Notes: a model not told the origin generated them from the letters alone. A DNA stretch of 64,000 bases from Serratia sp. DD3 (GCF_000496755.2 NZ_AYKS02000071.1:124001-188000), one strand, 5' to 3'; shown: positions 44,809-54,290, counted from the first letter of the stretch. Numbers and translations: made by a program.

Positions 44809-46941
44809 ATGAAAAATACTCGATTCTCTTTATCACCGCTGGCAACGATGATGGCCTTGATGTTCACCTTACCCGCGTTTGTTCAGGCTGAAGACGGCCA
44901 TGAAGGACATCAGAATAGCGCGGCTACCCCAGATGATGCATCGGTAATGGTGGTTACTGCACCAGCCATTTCTCCACTGACGATCGTGACTTCACCTAAA
45001 ACACCGCGCCAGCCGGTTCCGGCCAGTGACGGGTCTGATTATCTGAAAACCATTCCGGGGTTTTCTCAAATCCGTAACGGCGGAACCAATGGCGATCCGG
45101 TTTTTCGCGGTATGTTCGGTTCGCGTTTGCGCCTTTTGACCAACGGCAGTGAAATGCTCGGAGCCTGTCCCGCGCGTATGGATGCACCGAGCTCCTATAT
45201 TTCACCGGAAAGTTTTGATCTGCTGACGCTGACCAAGGGGCCACAAACGGTGCTTTGGGGGCCGGGTAACTCTGCAGGAACCGTGCATTTCGAACGTGAG
45301 CGACCTTCTTTTGAGAAAGCCGGTATTCAGGGGGATGCCAGCCTGCTCGGGGCATCAAATAATCGTTGGGATCAAAATGCGGATCTCAGTCTGGGGAATG
45401 AGCAAGGTTACCTGCGCCTGATCGGCAACAAATCACGTTCTGACGACTACAAGGATGGTAACAACCAGCGAGTTCCTTCTCAGTGGGATAAGTGGAACGC
45501 GGATATGGCACTGGGGTGGACGCCGGATAAAGACACCTGGCTGGAGCTGACCGCAGGGCAAGGCGATGGCGAAGCGCGTTATGCCGGGCGCAGTATGGAT
45601 GGTTCGCAATTCAAACGCGAAAGCCTAGGGATGCGCTTTGAAAAGTCCAACATCGGGGACATGTTCGACAAATTTGAAGCCAGCACTTATTACAATTATG
45701 CCGACCATATCATGGACAATTTTTCGTTGAGATCACCCGGCAGTATGTTAATGGGCGGCATGGGTTCGTCCATGGGCGCCATGCACGACAGTTCATCAAT
45801 GAGCATGGGGACGTCATCGGCTATGGACATGTCATCCTCAATGAACACGGCGAGCAGTTCGAGCATGAATATGAGCATGCCCATGGCTATGCAACTTGAT
45901 CGCCGGACCGTCGGTGGCCGCATGATGGGAACTTGGCTGTGGAGCGATATCAAACTTGAAAGCGGCGCAGACATGCAACAGAACACGCACCGTAATAAAG
46001 AAAGCGATAGCTGGGTGAAAGATGCTCGCTTCCGTAATTATGGCGTTTTTAGTGAGTTGACCTGGACAGCCACCGATCAGGATAAAGTCGTTAGCGGTGC
46101 GCGTCTGGATCGTGTGTTGGTAGATAACTTTACCGACACCGGCCTTGCAGGACGTAACGATGTGTTACATGCCGGGTTTGCCCGCATAGAACACTCGCTG
46201 GCAGACATGCCACTGATGCTGTATGCCGGTGTGGGTTATACCGAGCGTTTCCCTGATTATTGGGAACTGTTCTCTCCAACCTATGGGCCTGGTGGCAATA
46301 CCAGCTCCTTTAATAGTGTAAAAGCGGAGAAAACCACTCAGTTGGATATAGGTGCACAGTACAGCACCAAGAAACTGAACGGGTGGGTGTCCGCCTACGT
46401 TGGGCATGTTAACGACTTTATTCTGTTCCGTTATGATCCCAACAATGCGCGCGTTAGCGAAGCCGATAACGTTAATGCCCGTATTACGGGGGGAGAGACT
46501 GGCTTCAGTTATAAACTGACGGACAGTTGGAAAACCGAGACCAGCCTTGCTTATTCGTGGGCTGAAAATACCCGTGACAGCAGACCATTGCCACAAATCC
46601 CACCGCTGGAAGCCCGCCTAGGGCTGTCATGGGAAAAAGGGGACTGGAGCAGTGCCGGTTTGTTGCGTCTGGTCAGCAGCCAGAACCGGATCGCCGAGAA
46701 TGAAGGAAATGTCGTTGGCAAGGATTTTGCCGCCAGCCCGGGTTTTGCGGTCTTTTCTGCGAATGCGGCGTACAAAGTCAATCAGTACGTCAAAGTCAGC
46801 ACGGGTGTCGATAACCTGTTCAACAAGGATTACAGCGAACACCTGAACCTTGCTGGAAACAGCAGTTTCGGCTATTCCGCGAATACGTCTGTTAATGAAC
46901 CGGGGCGCACCTTGTGGGCAAAAGTTAACGTGAAGTTCTAA
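44809..46941 (+). CDS. TonB-dependent copper receptor, OprC/NosA-like
   Basis: A 710-residue outer-membrane receptor: signal peptide ending about residue 27 (FVQA-ED), a TonB-box-like VMVVTAP, a plug domain (about 60-190) and a 22-strand barrel ending in VNVKF. The plug contains GACPARMDAP, the CxxxM copper motif of OprC (Cys120, Met124). An insertion of about 45 residues from about position 310 is extremely rich in Met and Ser (SMSMGTSSAMDMSSSMN). These features point to copper import rather than siderophore uptake. A strong terminator follows the stop. Confidence 0.9.
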   Translation: MKNTRFSLSPLATMMALMFTLPAFVQAEDGHEGHQNSAATPDDASVMVVTAPAISPLTIVTSPKTPRQPVPASDGSDYLKTIPGFSQIRNGGTNGDPVFRGMFGSRLRLLTNGSEMLGACPARMDAPSSYISPESFDLLTLTKGPQTVLWGPGNSAGTVHFERERPSFEKAGIQGDASLLGASNNRWDQNADLSLGNEQGYLRLIGNKSRSDDYKDGNNQRVPSQWDKWNADMALGWTPDKDTWLELTAGQGDGEARYAGRSMDGSQFKRESLGMRFEKSNIGDMFDKFEASTYYNYADHIMDNFSLRSPGSMLMGGMGSSMGAMHDSSSMSMGTSSAMDMSSSMNTASSSSMNMSMPMAMQLDRRTVGGRMMGTWLWSDIKLESGADMQQNTHRNKESDSWVKDARFRNYGVFSELTWTATDQDKVVSGARLDRVLVDNFTDTGLAGRNDVLHAGFARIEHSLADMPLMLYAGVGYTERFPDYWELFSPTYGPGGNTSSFNSVKAEKTTQLDIGAQYSTKKLNGWVSAYVGHVNDFILFRYDPNNARVSEADNVNARITGGETGFSYKLTDSWKTETSLAYSWAENTRDSRPLPQIPPLEARLGLSWEKGDWSSAGLLRLVSSQNRIAENEGNVVGKDFAASPGFAVFSANAAYKVNQYVKVSTGVDNLFNKDYSEHLNLAGNSSFGYSANTSVNEPGRTLWAKVNVKF

Positions 46942-46953
46942 CCCTTGTGATCT

Positions 46954-46990
46954 CGCCTTGGCGGTCGCCGCCAAGGCGATCAATTTTTTT
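46954..46990 (+). terminator. Intrinsic terminator after the TonB receptor
   Basis: CGCCTTGGCGG-TCG-CCGCCAAGGCG forms a perfect 11-bp stem (46954-46964 with 46968-46978), and a run of seven T ends at 46990. Confidence 0.9.
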
Positions 46991-47181
46991 GATAATCAAT
47001 GGGTTTTTAGTTTTGGATTGCTTCGAATATCGTTGATAGTCAGTCCTTCATATTCTCATGGGGATAATGCCTTGTTATTACGTCATATTTTATTTTTTAG
47101 CGTCTCGACTGCTCACTTAAAAAATGGTTCTAGCGCGACTAGTATGTTCAGTTCAACCTTAACACTAATAACTATATCATC

Positions 47182-47898
47182 ATGAAAAACTGGAAAAAAT
47201 TCGCTTTAAAACTTCATCGCTATCTTTCTTACCTTATGTTCATTCAGCTTTTTTTATGGATACTAGGTGGGGTTGTTTTCTCCGTTATTCCTTTTAATGA
47301 AATCACTAAAAGTGGGAACGTTTTGGTCAAGCCAACGGTGATACTCCCTACAGGCTGGCAAAAGCATCTATCAACCTTAGGCAGTGAAGATATAACTAAC
47401 ATCACAACTTTCGTCAGCGCCATTGGTCCTGCTTATCGACTTCAGCAAGCATCAGGAAATGTTCTCACCATGACCATTGATGGCCAATCTTTCCCGCAAG
47501 TAACAGAGGAACAGGTTTCACAATTTGCAAAAACACTGCACCAGGGGGAGGGGAAAATTCAGCGGATAAAGCGCCTTGATAGCACAGAATACCGCTTAGG
47601 TATTGTTGATGAGATGTACGGAAAGAAGGGGGTCTGGCAAGTCCAGTTCGATGATGACTATGGTACTCGCCTCTATTTCGATGGCAGGACGGGGGAATAT
47701 TTATCGGCACGTAATAACTTCTGGGCTCTTTACGATTTTTTCTGGCGTTTGCATATAATGGATTACCGTGACGGTGAGAGCTTTAATGGCATTTTGTTGC
47801 GCATATCGGCCATCGTAGCGCTATTTTTTACACTTTCGGGGATGCTCCTGACCTTTCTTGCTATAAAACGCAATATCAAGGGGGTATTACGACGTTAA
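47182..47898 (+). CDS. PepSY domain membrane protein
   Basis: A 238-residue protein with two transmembrane segments (about residues 18-38 and 205-228) around a periplasmic part with PepSY-like repeats. It begins MKNWKKFALKLHRYLSYLMF, the typical LHRY..S motif of PepSY_TM proteins that bind haem or help reduce ferric chelates. In this setting it may assist metal reduction at the inner membrane. It follows the receptor gene after 240 nt and a terminator, so it has its own promoter. A hairpin follows. Confidence 0.75.
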   Translation: MKNWKKFALKLHRYLSYLMFIQLFLWILGGVVFSVIPFNEITKSGNVLVKPTVILPTGWQKHLSTLGSEDITNITTFVSAIGPAYRLQQASGNVLTMTIDGQSFPQVTEEQVSQFAKTLHQGEGKIQRIKRLDSTEYRLGIVDEMYGKKGVWQVQFDDDYGTRLYFDGRTGEYLSARNNFWALYDFFWRLHIMDYRDGESFNGILLRISAIVALFFTLSGMLLTFLAIKRNIKGVLRR

Positions 47899-47904
47899 TA
47901 CAAT

Positions 47905-47936
47905 CCAACATGTCTTCTTGATGGAAGACATGTTGG
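47905..47936. terminator. Perfect 13-bp hairpin after the PepSY gene
   Basis: CCAACATGTCTTC (47905-47917) pairs with its exact reverse complement (47924-47936) around a 6-nt loop. There is no T-run, so it may end transcription with Rho or stabilise the mRNA end. Confidence 0.45.
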
Positions 47937-48109
47937 AAAGAAAGCCTCAGTCGACCAGTATGATCATCGAAACGCGTCAAATGCGCCTCTTAATACGGCG
48001 GTTCTTATACGCCACACCGTATCTTTTTGTTTACAATGTCATTTGGTGAATGGTTCAGGTTTTTTAAATATTCCATTTAAAATCAGTTGGATATGCATTC
48101 TCAGAATGC

Positions 48110-48438
48110 GTAAGCGTAAACCCAGCGCCGTGCGTAGTCATTAAGCCAGTACTGGTAACTTAGACGTCCATCTGTACAGACGGACATCTAAGTATGGGAT
48201 CCCAATCCTGGCGAAAGATCCCCGTAAGAATTATTCGAATGACTTCAAGCTCCGTATGGTTGAACTGGCTTCCCGTCCCGGAGCTTGCGTTGCTCAGATT
48301 GCCCGTGAAAACGGCGTCAATGATAACGTTATCTTCAAATGGCTACGGCTTTGGCAGGATGAAGGCCGTATATCACGCCGCCTTCCGGCAACAGTCGAAT
48401 CTTCATCATCACCGACTACCCTTCGTCTTCATGCCTAA
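48110..48438 (+). pseudogene. Left-end remnant of an IS66-family element with tnpA fragment
   Basis: GTAAGCGTAAACCC near 48112 resembles the start of IS66-family ends. From about 48220 the frame reads KNYSNDFKLRMVELASRPGA, then VAQIARENGVNDNVIFKWLR, the TnpA helix-turn-helix, and stops at 48438. tnpB and tnpC are absent. It has the same orientation as the IS66 remnant at 42530 and lies on the other side of the NicO-to-PepSY block. Confidence 0.7.
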
Positions 48439-48552
48439 CTGGCGCTGGATGGCACGATAATCGTGTGCACAGTACTGGTCATAAATCTTGGCGTTGACAA
48501 CCCAAGGCCCCGGATAAATTGTCACTGTCGAACTGGTAATTACATTTATAAC

Positions 48553-48565
48553 GTTATAACATAAC
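48553..48565. promoter_or_regulatory. Zur-like box upstream of the CobW-family gene
   Basis: GTTATAACATAAC matches 12 of 13 positions of the core Zur motif GTTATAATATAAC as I remember it. It lies about 115 nt before the CobW-family start, where zinc-repressed COG0523 genes usually carry a Zur site. Confidence 0.6.
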
Positions 48566-48680
48566 AAATAAAGCAAAAATTGATGCTTCTCAAACGTCTG
48601 GGGAGATTTATCTCAACCAGCAGACGTGACAGATGGGCTGGTTAAAATCTGTCAATAATATGGTAGGAGAACCGTAAGCG

Positions 48681-49904
48681 ATGTCAGACGTTTCAGTAGA
48701 GATGAAAAAAGATAGCCGACTACCCGTTACCGTTTTATCTGGCTTCTTGGGAGCAGGAAAGACCACGCTGCTCAATCATATCTTAAATAACCGTGAAGGC
48801 AGGCGCATTGCAGTTATCGTTAACGATATGTCTGAAGTGAACATCGATGCGGCCTTGGTCAGAAATGGTGGTGCAGAACTTTCCCGGACAGAAGAAAAGC
48901 TTGTAGAGATGACCAACGGCTGCATCTGCTGCACGCTACGCGAAGATCTGTTACTGGAAGTGAACCGGATGGCCAAAGAGGGGCGTTTCGACCAGTTGGT
49001 GATCGAATCAACCGGGATTTCGGAACCTTTACCGATTGCTGAAACCTTTACCTTTGCCGGTGATGATGGAGAAAGTCTGTCGCAGGTTGCCAAACTGGAC
49101 ACCATGGTAACGGTTGTAGATGCCTGGAATTTTTTAAACGATTATGAATCTGAAGACAGTATTCAATCACGCGGTGAATCTTTAGGGGAAGAGGACGAAC
49201 GCTGCGTTGTAGACCTGCTTATTGAGCAAATTGAGTTCTGTGACGTGCTTATCCTCAACAAAACCGATCTGATAGATCAGGCTCAGAAAGAGCGACTCGT
49301 CGCCATTATCCGCTCTCTTAATCCCGTGGCAAAAATCATCAACGCGCAATATAGCGTGGTTCCACTGGATCAGGTACTTAACACGGGTCTGTTTGATTTC
49401 GATAAGGCGGCACAGGCCCCCGGTTGGTTGAAAGAATTACGTGGTGAACATCTGCCTGAAACTGAGGAATACGGTATATCCAGCTTTGTATTCCGGGCTC
49501 GTCGTCCCTTTCACCCCACCCGATTCTGGCAGATCATGGAAAATGAGTTGGCCGGTGTCATCAGGTCAAAAGGATATTTCTGGCTCGCCAGCCGCCCGGA
49601 ATATGCCGGTACATGGTCACAGGCAGGGGGTGTAGCACATCAGGGGCTTGGGGGAATGTGGTGGGTAAGCGTTCCGCAAGAGGAGTGGCCAACGGATACA
49701 GAATCCCGCAACTTTATCGCCTCCCATTGGGTTGATAACGTAGGAGATGCTCGTCAGGAGCTGGTTTTTATCGGGATGGAAATGAATGAAAACGTATTAC
49801 GCATCCGACTTGATGCCGCGCTACTCACGGACCAGGAAATGGCGGAAGGGCCCGAGAAGTGGCGCACCTATCCAGACCCTATCGAGCCTTGGTATGAAGA
49901 GTGA
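48681..49904 (+). CDS. CobW/COG0523-family zinc-related GTPase
   Basis: A 407-residue G3E GTPase with Walker [10 protein letters not shown] (residues 21-29), the metal motif CICC (residues 81-84) in [12 protein letters not shown], the base-recognition NKTD and a C-terminal CobW_C domain. Zur-regulated members of this family act as zinc chaperones that load essential enzymes when zinc is scarce. A Zur-like box upstream and ZinT downstream support this role over cobalamin synthesis. Both genes run in the same direction, separated by an ERIC-like repeat, so they are likely separate units. Confidence 0.85.
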   Translation: MSDVSVEMKKDSRLPVTVLSGFLGAGKTTLLNHILNNREGRRIAVIVNDMSEVNIDAALVRNGGAELSRTEEKLVEMTNGCICCTLREDLLLEVNRMAKEGRFDQLVIESTGISEPLPIAETFTFAGDDGESLSQVAKLDTMVTVVDAWNFLNDYESEDSIQSRGESLGEEDERCVVDLLIEQIEFCDVLILNKTDLIDQAQKERLVAIIRSLNPVAKIINAQYSVVPLDQVLNTGLFDFDKAAQAPGWLKELRGEHLPETEEYGISSFVFRARRPFHPTRFWQIMENELAGVIRSKGYFWLASRPEYAGTWSQAGGVAHQGLGGMWWVSVPQEEWPTDTESRNFIASHWVDNVGDARQELVFIGMEMNENVLRIRLDAALLTDQEMAEGPEKWRTYPDPIEPWYEE

Positions 49905-49935
49905 TATTACGTATCCAACTCAACCGGATATCAAA

Positions 49936-50082
49936 GGTATATACTTGAAATAATTCGCGTTGTTTGTAGGCGGCAAGCGCTGACCAGCAGGGTAAGTGAC
50001 AAATCTGCTTGCAGCAGCCCCGCACTTTGTGGGCCAAGTAATGCAGCCAACACCCAAGCAACTTGAAGTATGAAGGATACAT
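49936..50082. repeat. ERIC-like repeat between the CobW-family gene and zinT
   Basis: Starts GTATATACTTGAAATAATTC and ends CAACTTGAAGTATGAAGGAT, with AGGCGGCAAGCGC and GTAAGTGAC inside, recognisable relatives of the ERIC-type elements at 6.1 kb and of the short element at 2.8 kb. Its right end is next to the zinT promoter (TATAAT at 50083-50088). Confidence 0.6.
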
Positions 50083-50108
50083 TATAATTAACTAATCAGG
50101 AGTAATTG

Positions 50109-50756
50109 ATGACACCGAATATTATCCCTACCCACCTACTCGGCTTAGCAATATTACTGACTGGCATTCCATCATTTGCCAACGCCCATAGTCATGGAAT
50201 ACCGCTAACCGAAGTGGAACAAAAAGCCAGTGAAGGTATTTTTGAGGATAAAGAAGTAAAAGACAGAAAGCTGAGCGATTGGGATGGCGTTTGGCAGTCG
50301 TTAAATTCTTATTTACTAAATGGGGATTTAGATCCTGTTTTAGCTCAAAAAGCGAAAAAAGGCGATAAAACGCAGGAAGAGTACAAAGCTTATTATAAAG
50401 AGGGCTATGCGACAGATGTTGATATGATAGGCATCGAGAACAATGTCATTGATTTTCATAAGGGTGATGCCGTTAATTCATGTAAGTACGCATACTCAGG
50501 ATTTAAAATATTGAATTACCCTTCTGGTAAAAAGGGCGTGCGTTATCTGTTTGAATGCCAAGACAGTCAGTCCAAAGCACCTAAATATGTTCAATTTAGC
50601 GACCATATTATCGGACCACGAAAATCTCAGCACTTTCATATTTATACTGGTGATAAGTCTCAGGATATTTTACTGAAAGAGATGAATAACTGGCCTACTT
50701 ATTATCCATATTCCTTAAGTAAAGAACAAATTGTCCATGAAATGCTGGCCCATTAA
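50109..50756 (+). CDS. zinT: Periplasmic zinc-binding protein ZinT
   Basis: A 215-residue periplasmic protein that binds zinc and helps deliver it to the ZnuABC importer during shortage. The signal peptide is cleaved near residue 26, followed directly by the His motif HSHG; the lipocalin-like body has [19 protein letters not shown] and the metal-site region SQHFHIYTG. It aligns along its length with E. coli ZinT. AGGAG lies 6 nt before the ATG at 50109; a TTG three bases upstream is not needed. An imperfect Zur-like AT-rich sequence overlaps the -10. Confidence 0.94.
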   Translation: MTPNIIPTHLLGLAILLTGIPSFANAHSHGIPLTEVEQKASEGIFEDKEVKDRKLSDWDGVWQSLNSYLLNGDLDPVLAQKAKKGDKTQEEYKAYYKEGYATDVDMIGIENNVIDFHKGDAVNSCKYAYSGFKILNYPSGKKGVRYLFECQDSQSKAPKYVQFSDHIIGPRKSQHFHIYTGDKSQDILLKEMNNWPTYYPYSLSKEQIVHEMLAH

Positions 50757-50818
50757 TTTACCCCTTGATCATTGAAAATGCTTGATTTTGTTCGCTACGA
50801 GGATCATGGCTTTTTGCC

Positions 50819-50960
50819 ATGATGATATTTATCACCGCAGAACAGAAAATCGAACTCGAACGCCTACATGATTCCAGTAAGGATAAGCTCGTTTGTGATC
50901 GCATAAAAGCTGTCCCTCTTGCTTCTGAAGGCTGGAGTTCTGTGATGTTCAAGTTAATCG
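50819..50960 (+). pseudogene. IS630-family transposase N-terminal fragment
   Basis: The frame begins MMIFITAEQKIELERLHDSS and continues DRIKAVPLASEGWSS, typical of the helix-turn-helix start of IS630-family transposases. Homology ends near 50960, although the open frame runs to 51037. A GTGCCCT/AGGGCAC hairpin at 51040-51058 may be part of the old element. The catalytic DDE region is absent. Confidence 0.6.
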
Positions 50961-51104
50961 GGTATAATCCCTGCAATGATCGCGTATTTCCCTTTATAAG
51001 CGTTTGCTTTTGGAACTTAACCGGCAGCCAGATTTAATAGTGCCCTACCAGAGGGCACCCTTAGATAAAGTTACAGCCAATGCAATCTCACATGTACCGT
51101 TGGC

Positions 51105-51956
51105 TTATACCCGTTCCGGCAGCACGCCAGGGTAATGTTTGGCAATAATATCGTTCATCTTGTCCATCAACTCAGGCTTTCTAAATGTCAGATGCGCTGA
51201 CCCCTTCATGAAATATTTGATTGTAAAATACTCATCTTCATAAACCTCCGCCCTCAGTCGGTGGGCACTGATATGATCATACAGCCGAGCGGTGACATCC
51301 CTCCGATTATCCGGTATCGCTTTGCCCTCCAACAGGAACAACATTCGTTCAAGATCCGCTAATTGGTCCCGCCGGTAACTGTGGTTCAGCGTAAACCCCC
51401 ATTGGTTGTAACTTACCAAACCGTTGACGATCACTTTCTTGCCAAATTTGCAGGGATGGTTGCTTTTGTAATCCCAGGAGAGCGATTTGAAGACGTTGAT
51501 CACCCCTCGCTCGAATACTTCATCTTTGTTCTGATGCAGGTGCTCAAAGGTACTGAGTATGCTGGCTTCGCTGATGGCAGGAATAGTATCCCCCTCTAGG
51601 TTTCTGTACCACTGGTCACGGGCTTGAGCGTCCATCAAACTCAGCATGCCGGAGCGCTTCATCAGATCCCGCCATATAACGCGATCAAGATTGCGGGTGA
51701 TCACTTTCATGGCCGTTTCTGCTTTTTCCATAAGCCAGCAACCGCAGCGGAAGTCTTGTCGCATGGCCCAATCTCTTGCCACTCCACCGCCAATACTGCT
51801 GGTGATGGCCTAGATACTCTCAAGCTGGTGAATAAGGGCTTTGATCTGTTCCAGCGCGGCATTACGACCAGTAACGATACGTTCAATGCTGGTGGAACAG
51901 ATAACTTCGGTATGGCCGGTTAACACTTCTGGTTCAGTGTGGGTGAATGCTGACAT
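51105..51956 (-). pseudogene. DUF4942 family gene with an in-frame amber codon
   Basis: The frame starts at the ATG at 51956 (MSAFTHTEPEVLTGHTEVIC), reads 48 residues to ESI, meets TAG (51810-51812) and goes on in the same frame through AITSSIGG and MRQDFRCGCWLMEKA to the stop at 51105, 283 codons in all. DUF4942 proteins of about this length are common on enterobacterial islands beside CbtA-type toxins. Function is unknown. Either this is a one-base nonsense mutant, or the 225-residue part from a GTG at 51782 is made. The rest of the gene looks undamaged. Confidence 0.75.
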
Positions 51957-52039
51957 GATTTAGTTTCCTTTATTTAAGCAAAACGCCACCCAGTGGGTAG
52001 CGTTGATGCTTGTTTAGGGGGAATACGTTATGGCGGTTA

Positions 52040-52405
52040 TTACGTTGACTGATTTGCCATGGACTGAAGGTTGAGAACCATGTTCAAGGCCTGTTCCACA
52101 CAAGGCAACAGTTTGCTGGAGTCGGTCATCTTTTCATCGTTATCGAAGATGAGCGTTGAGTGACAATCAATATTGTCCTGCAACCAGTCAATGAGGATTT
52201 GTAGCCCTTCTGCAAGGGGTAATGAGCAAGGCGAAGTCACACTGGCGTATTCGGATCCACTGGTTTTCTGCAGCGAATAACCGTGGTTATTGACCGCCTT
52301 CATCAATTCAGCCAGCTCGATACTATCAACATCAACGGCTATCCTCCCCATGTTCAATCCCAGTACGAGGATACTGTCGGCTTCAATATTCAGGTCGATT
52401 TTCAC
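52040..52405 (-). CDS. DUF5983-like protein
   Basis: A 121-residue protein beginning (GTG start) MKIDLNIEADSILVLGLNMG, of a type commonly found between a CbtA toxin gene and a DUF4942 gene on enterobacterial islands; function unknown. The GTG at 52405 overlaps the stop of the CbtA fragment (GTGA), so it was translationally coupled to the toxin. No catalytic motif or membrane segment is seen. It appears intact. Confidence 0.6.
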   Translation of the reverse strand: MKIDLNIEADSILVLGLNMGRIAVDVDSIELAELMKAVNNHGYSLQKTSGSEYASVTSPCSLPLAEGLQILIDWLQDNIDCHSTLIFDNDEKMTDSSKLLPCVEQALNMVLNLQSMANQST

Positions 52406-52539
52406 GGATGTGTCACCTGTCGTTGATTTTTACCATTGGTGATATGGGTGATGGCCTTGTAACCCCGGCGTTTCATCAACCCCGTTGCCTGTCTGGCCCG
52501 GAGAATATCGATAGGCGTAATAAACGGTGATTGTTCGCG
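52402..52539 (-). pseudogene. C-terminal fragment of a CbtA/YeeV-type toxin
   Basis: The minus-strand frame reads EQSPFITPIDILRARQATGL, then MKRRGYKAITHITNGK, and stops at 52402. This matches the end of CbtA (SIDILRARRATGLMTR..NNITLGK in E. coli, from memory). The N-terminal two thirds are gone; at about 52540 the sequence changes into the YagK/YfjJ-like frame on the opposite strand. No CbeA antitoxin is present. Confidence 0.7.
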
Positions 52540-53055
52540 GATACTCCACTGGAACGGATGCTGCAGGATCGCCAACAACTTTTAAGCGAATTGCGCAGCA
52601 TACCGGAATTTGAGCATTGCGTGGGGGCATATTGGTATCTTGAATATGGCCATCAAAAAGGCTATTACCTGCATGGCACGTTTTTCTTCCCTACCGAAGA
52701 TCCTGACACCGGGCCGATACTGGCGAAACACATCGGTGAATACTGGCAAAACACGGTGACAAAAGGTGATGGCTGTTACCATGCAAATACCCGTGTGCAA
52801 ACCGAGTATCAGTATCCTGGCTGCCTTTTCGTGCAACAAGGCGATAACGATATGCTTAAGCAGTTGGAATGGTGGTTGATATGCATGACCTATGTGGATC
52901 AATTCTTCCCATTGGCGTTGCCTGAAGGGCAACACGCATTCGACACACAGCCCTATGTCTATTATTTACGCTCACAGAGTGATTGGACGGAAACCTCTCT
53001 CTACGAAGCAGAAATGATGAACGAATGGGTCGATAAGATGCGCAAAAAAGCGTAA
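52531..53055 (+). pseudogene. YagK/YfjJ (inovirus Gp2-like) C-terminal fragment
   Basis: A 174-codon open frame with VGAYWYLEYGHQKGYYLHGT and HIGEYWQNTVTKGDG, features of the YagK_YfjJ_C family related to replication proteins of filamentous phages and found in many prophage islands. Homologues have some further N-terminal residues, and the open frame begins at a TTG beside the CbtA junction, so the 5' end has probably been lost. The C-terminus looks complete. Confidence 0.6.
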
Positions 53056-53309
53056 CGCGTTACCGGGTGAACTGCGCCACTACGGCAAGGATGCTGGTGG
53101 AGATGTGGTGCAGTTCACAATAGATGTGGCAGATTTGTTTAATCAGGTCTACGAGCATTTTCAGCAGCATAAAGTACAAAAATTTTTGTTAGCAGTGCTT
53201 TTGCTTGTGGCTATGACAACAGTCACCCATCACAAACGCTACATTCTGAATACGTGACTTCAAAGTTCCTGCAATCCCTACCCTGTACCAACGTCTGGTA
53301 AGTGAGTGT
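53056..53309 (+). other. Gap with a possible coding scrap
   Basis: About 53068-53247 can be read without stops as GELRHYGKDAGGDVVQFTID, VADLFNQVYEHFQQHKVQKF and on, a protein-like composition with no start. It may be the tail of another island gene cut by rearrangement. I could not identify it. Confidence 0.25.
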
Positions 53310-54290
53310 TTAGCGGGAACGCTGCTGAATTGAGTTAAAAAACATATCCCAGAGATGCTCAGCCATTCCTTCATTGGTAAGCAGTGAATCCTGCGAGCCC
53401 CTAGAACCCAAAAAACCCATCATTGGACGGAAACCAAGAATTTGCCCATTATCAGCAACTCTCAGACTTTCATTACAACTATTGTGGCTCACGCCATTCT
53501 GACTGTAGCAAATATCACCCAATCCCATATTTCGACTGCCGCGCCAAATACCACACTGACCAACTTTGCTACCATTTATATAAACAGCACAATTGAAGGA
53601 ATCAGCGTCACGTTGGTAAAAATCAACTTCTAACCCCGCATGGCGCTTTTTGAGTTCGGCCAATGAATTTTCGAAAAAACGGGCAACATATTCGAAACCC
53701 TCACGGCAGGCCCGATCTTTATCGAGATCGGTAAAACTCTTTGAAAGAGAAAGGTTGCTAGATCGCGGCGTAAATATAGTATTTGTCGCCTGAAGACCTG
53801 GGTGGATTGAAGCAGGAGAATGAACATTTACACTCTGCTGAGGCTTTTTCGTCTCCATTTCTGCAATGGCACGAGATACCGCATCAACAACCTGAACATA
53901 ACCTTCATCGTGGCTGGCAAATTTAGTTATGGGCTTACCGTCGATTGTCGCCGCCATAATGCTACCAAATGGCAACCGATGCCAGGCGCAATCTCTTAAT
54001 ATCACCGGGATGACTACTGCCTCGCCCCGCTGATGACGCTCTAGCGCGTTAGCCATCTCAACCTGATAGCAGTAATCAGACGCGATGAAATCGCTACTGA
54101 TCAGCAGCAGAATAATATCAGCCTCGGAAAAATACTGGTCAATCTGGTGTTCAAACTCCTGCCCTGGAACGATGCGGCGATCATGCCACGTGGTGATCTT
54201 TCCCATCCGCTTCAAGGGCGACAGATGTTTTTCAAGCTCATTGCGTAATGCTTCATCCGCATGGGAATAGGAGAAAACGAGAGTAGTCAT
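53310..54290 (-). CDS. TIR-domain protein, candidate defence NADase
   Basis: A 326-residue protein. The N-terminal TIR domain (about residues 1-140) has FSYSHADEAL, the box WHDRRIVPG, and SSDFIASDYCYQVEM, where Glu78 occupies the position of the catalytic Glu of TIR NADases. After a linker (about 150-190) there is a C-terminal domain of about 135 residues (ACREGFEYVARFFENSLAEL and on) that I do not recognise and that may sense a trigger. Bacterial TIR proteins deplete NAD or make cyclic ADP-ribose signals in phage defence. It sits near a PLD-domain fragment and mobile elements. Confidence 0.82.
   Translation of the reverse strand: MTTLVFSYSHADEALRNELEKHLSPLKRMGKITTWHDRRIVPGQEFEHQIDQYFSEADIILLLISSDFIASDYCYQVEMANALERHQRGEAVVIPVILRDCAWHRLPFGSIMAATIDGKPITKFASHDEGYVQVVDAVSRAIAEMETKKPQQSVNVHSPASIHPGLQATNTIFTPRSSNLSLSKSFTDLDKDRACREGFEYVARFFENSLAELKKRHAGLEVDFYQRDADSFNCAVYINGSKVGQCGIWRGSRNMGLGDICYSQNGVSHNSCNESLRVADNGQILGFRPMMGFLGSRGSQDSLLTNEGMAEHLWDMFFNSIQQRSR

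Noticed and set aside
48194..48460. 88-codon frame starting at ATGGGATCC
   Set aside because: Different frame of the IS66 tnpA fragment; the tnpA frame has clear homology.
50063..50095. Zur box directly upstream of zinT
   Set aside because: The AT-rich sequence needs a one-base gap to align with the Zur core and overlaps a plain TATAAT box, so it was not listed as a feature.
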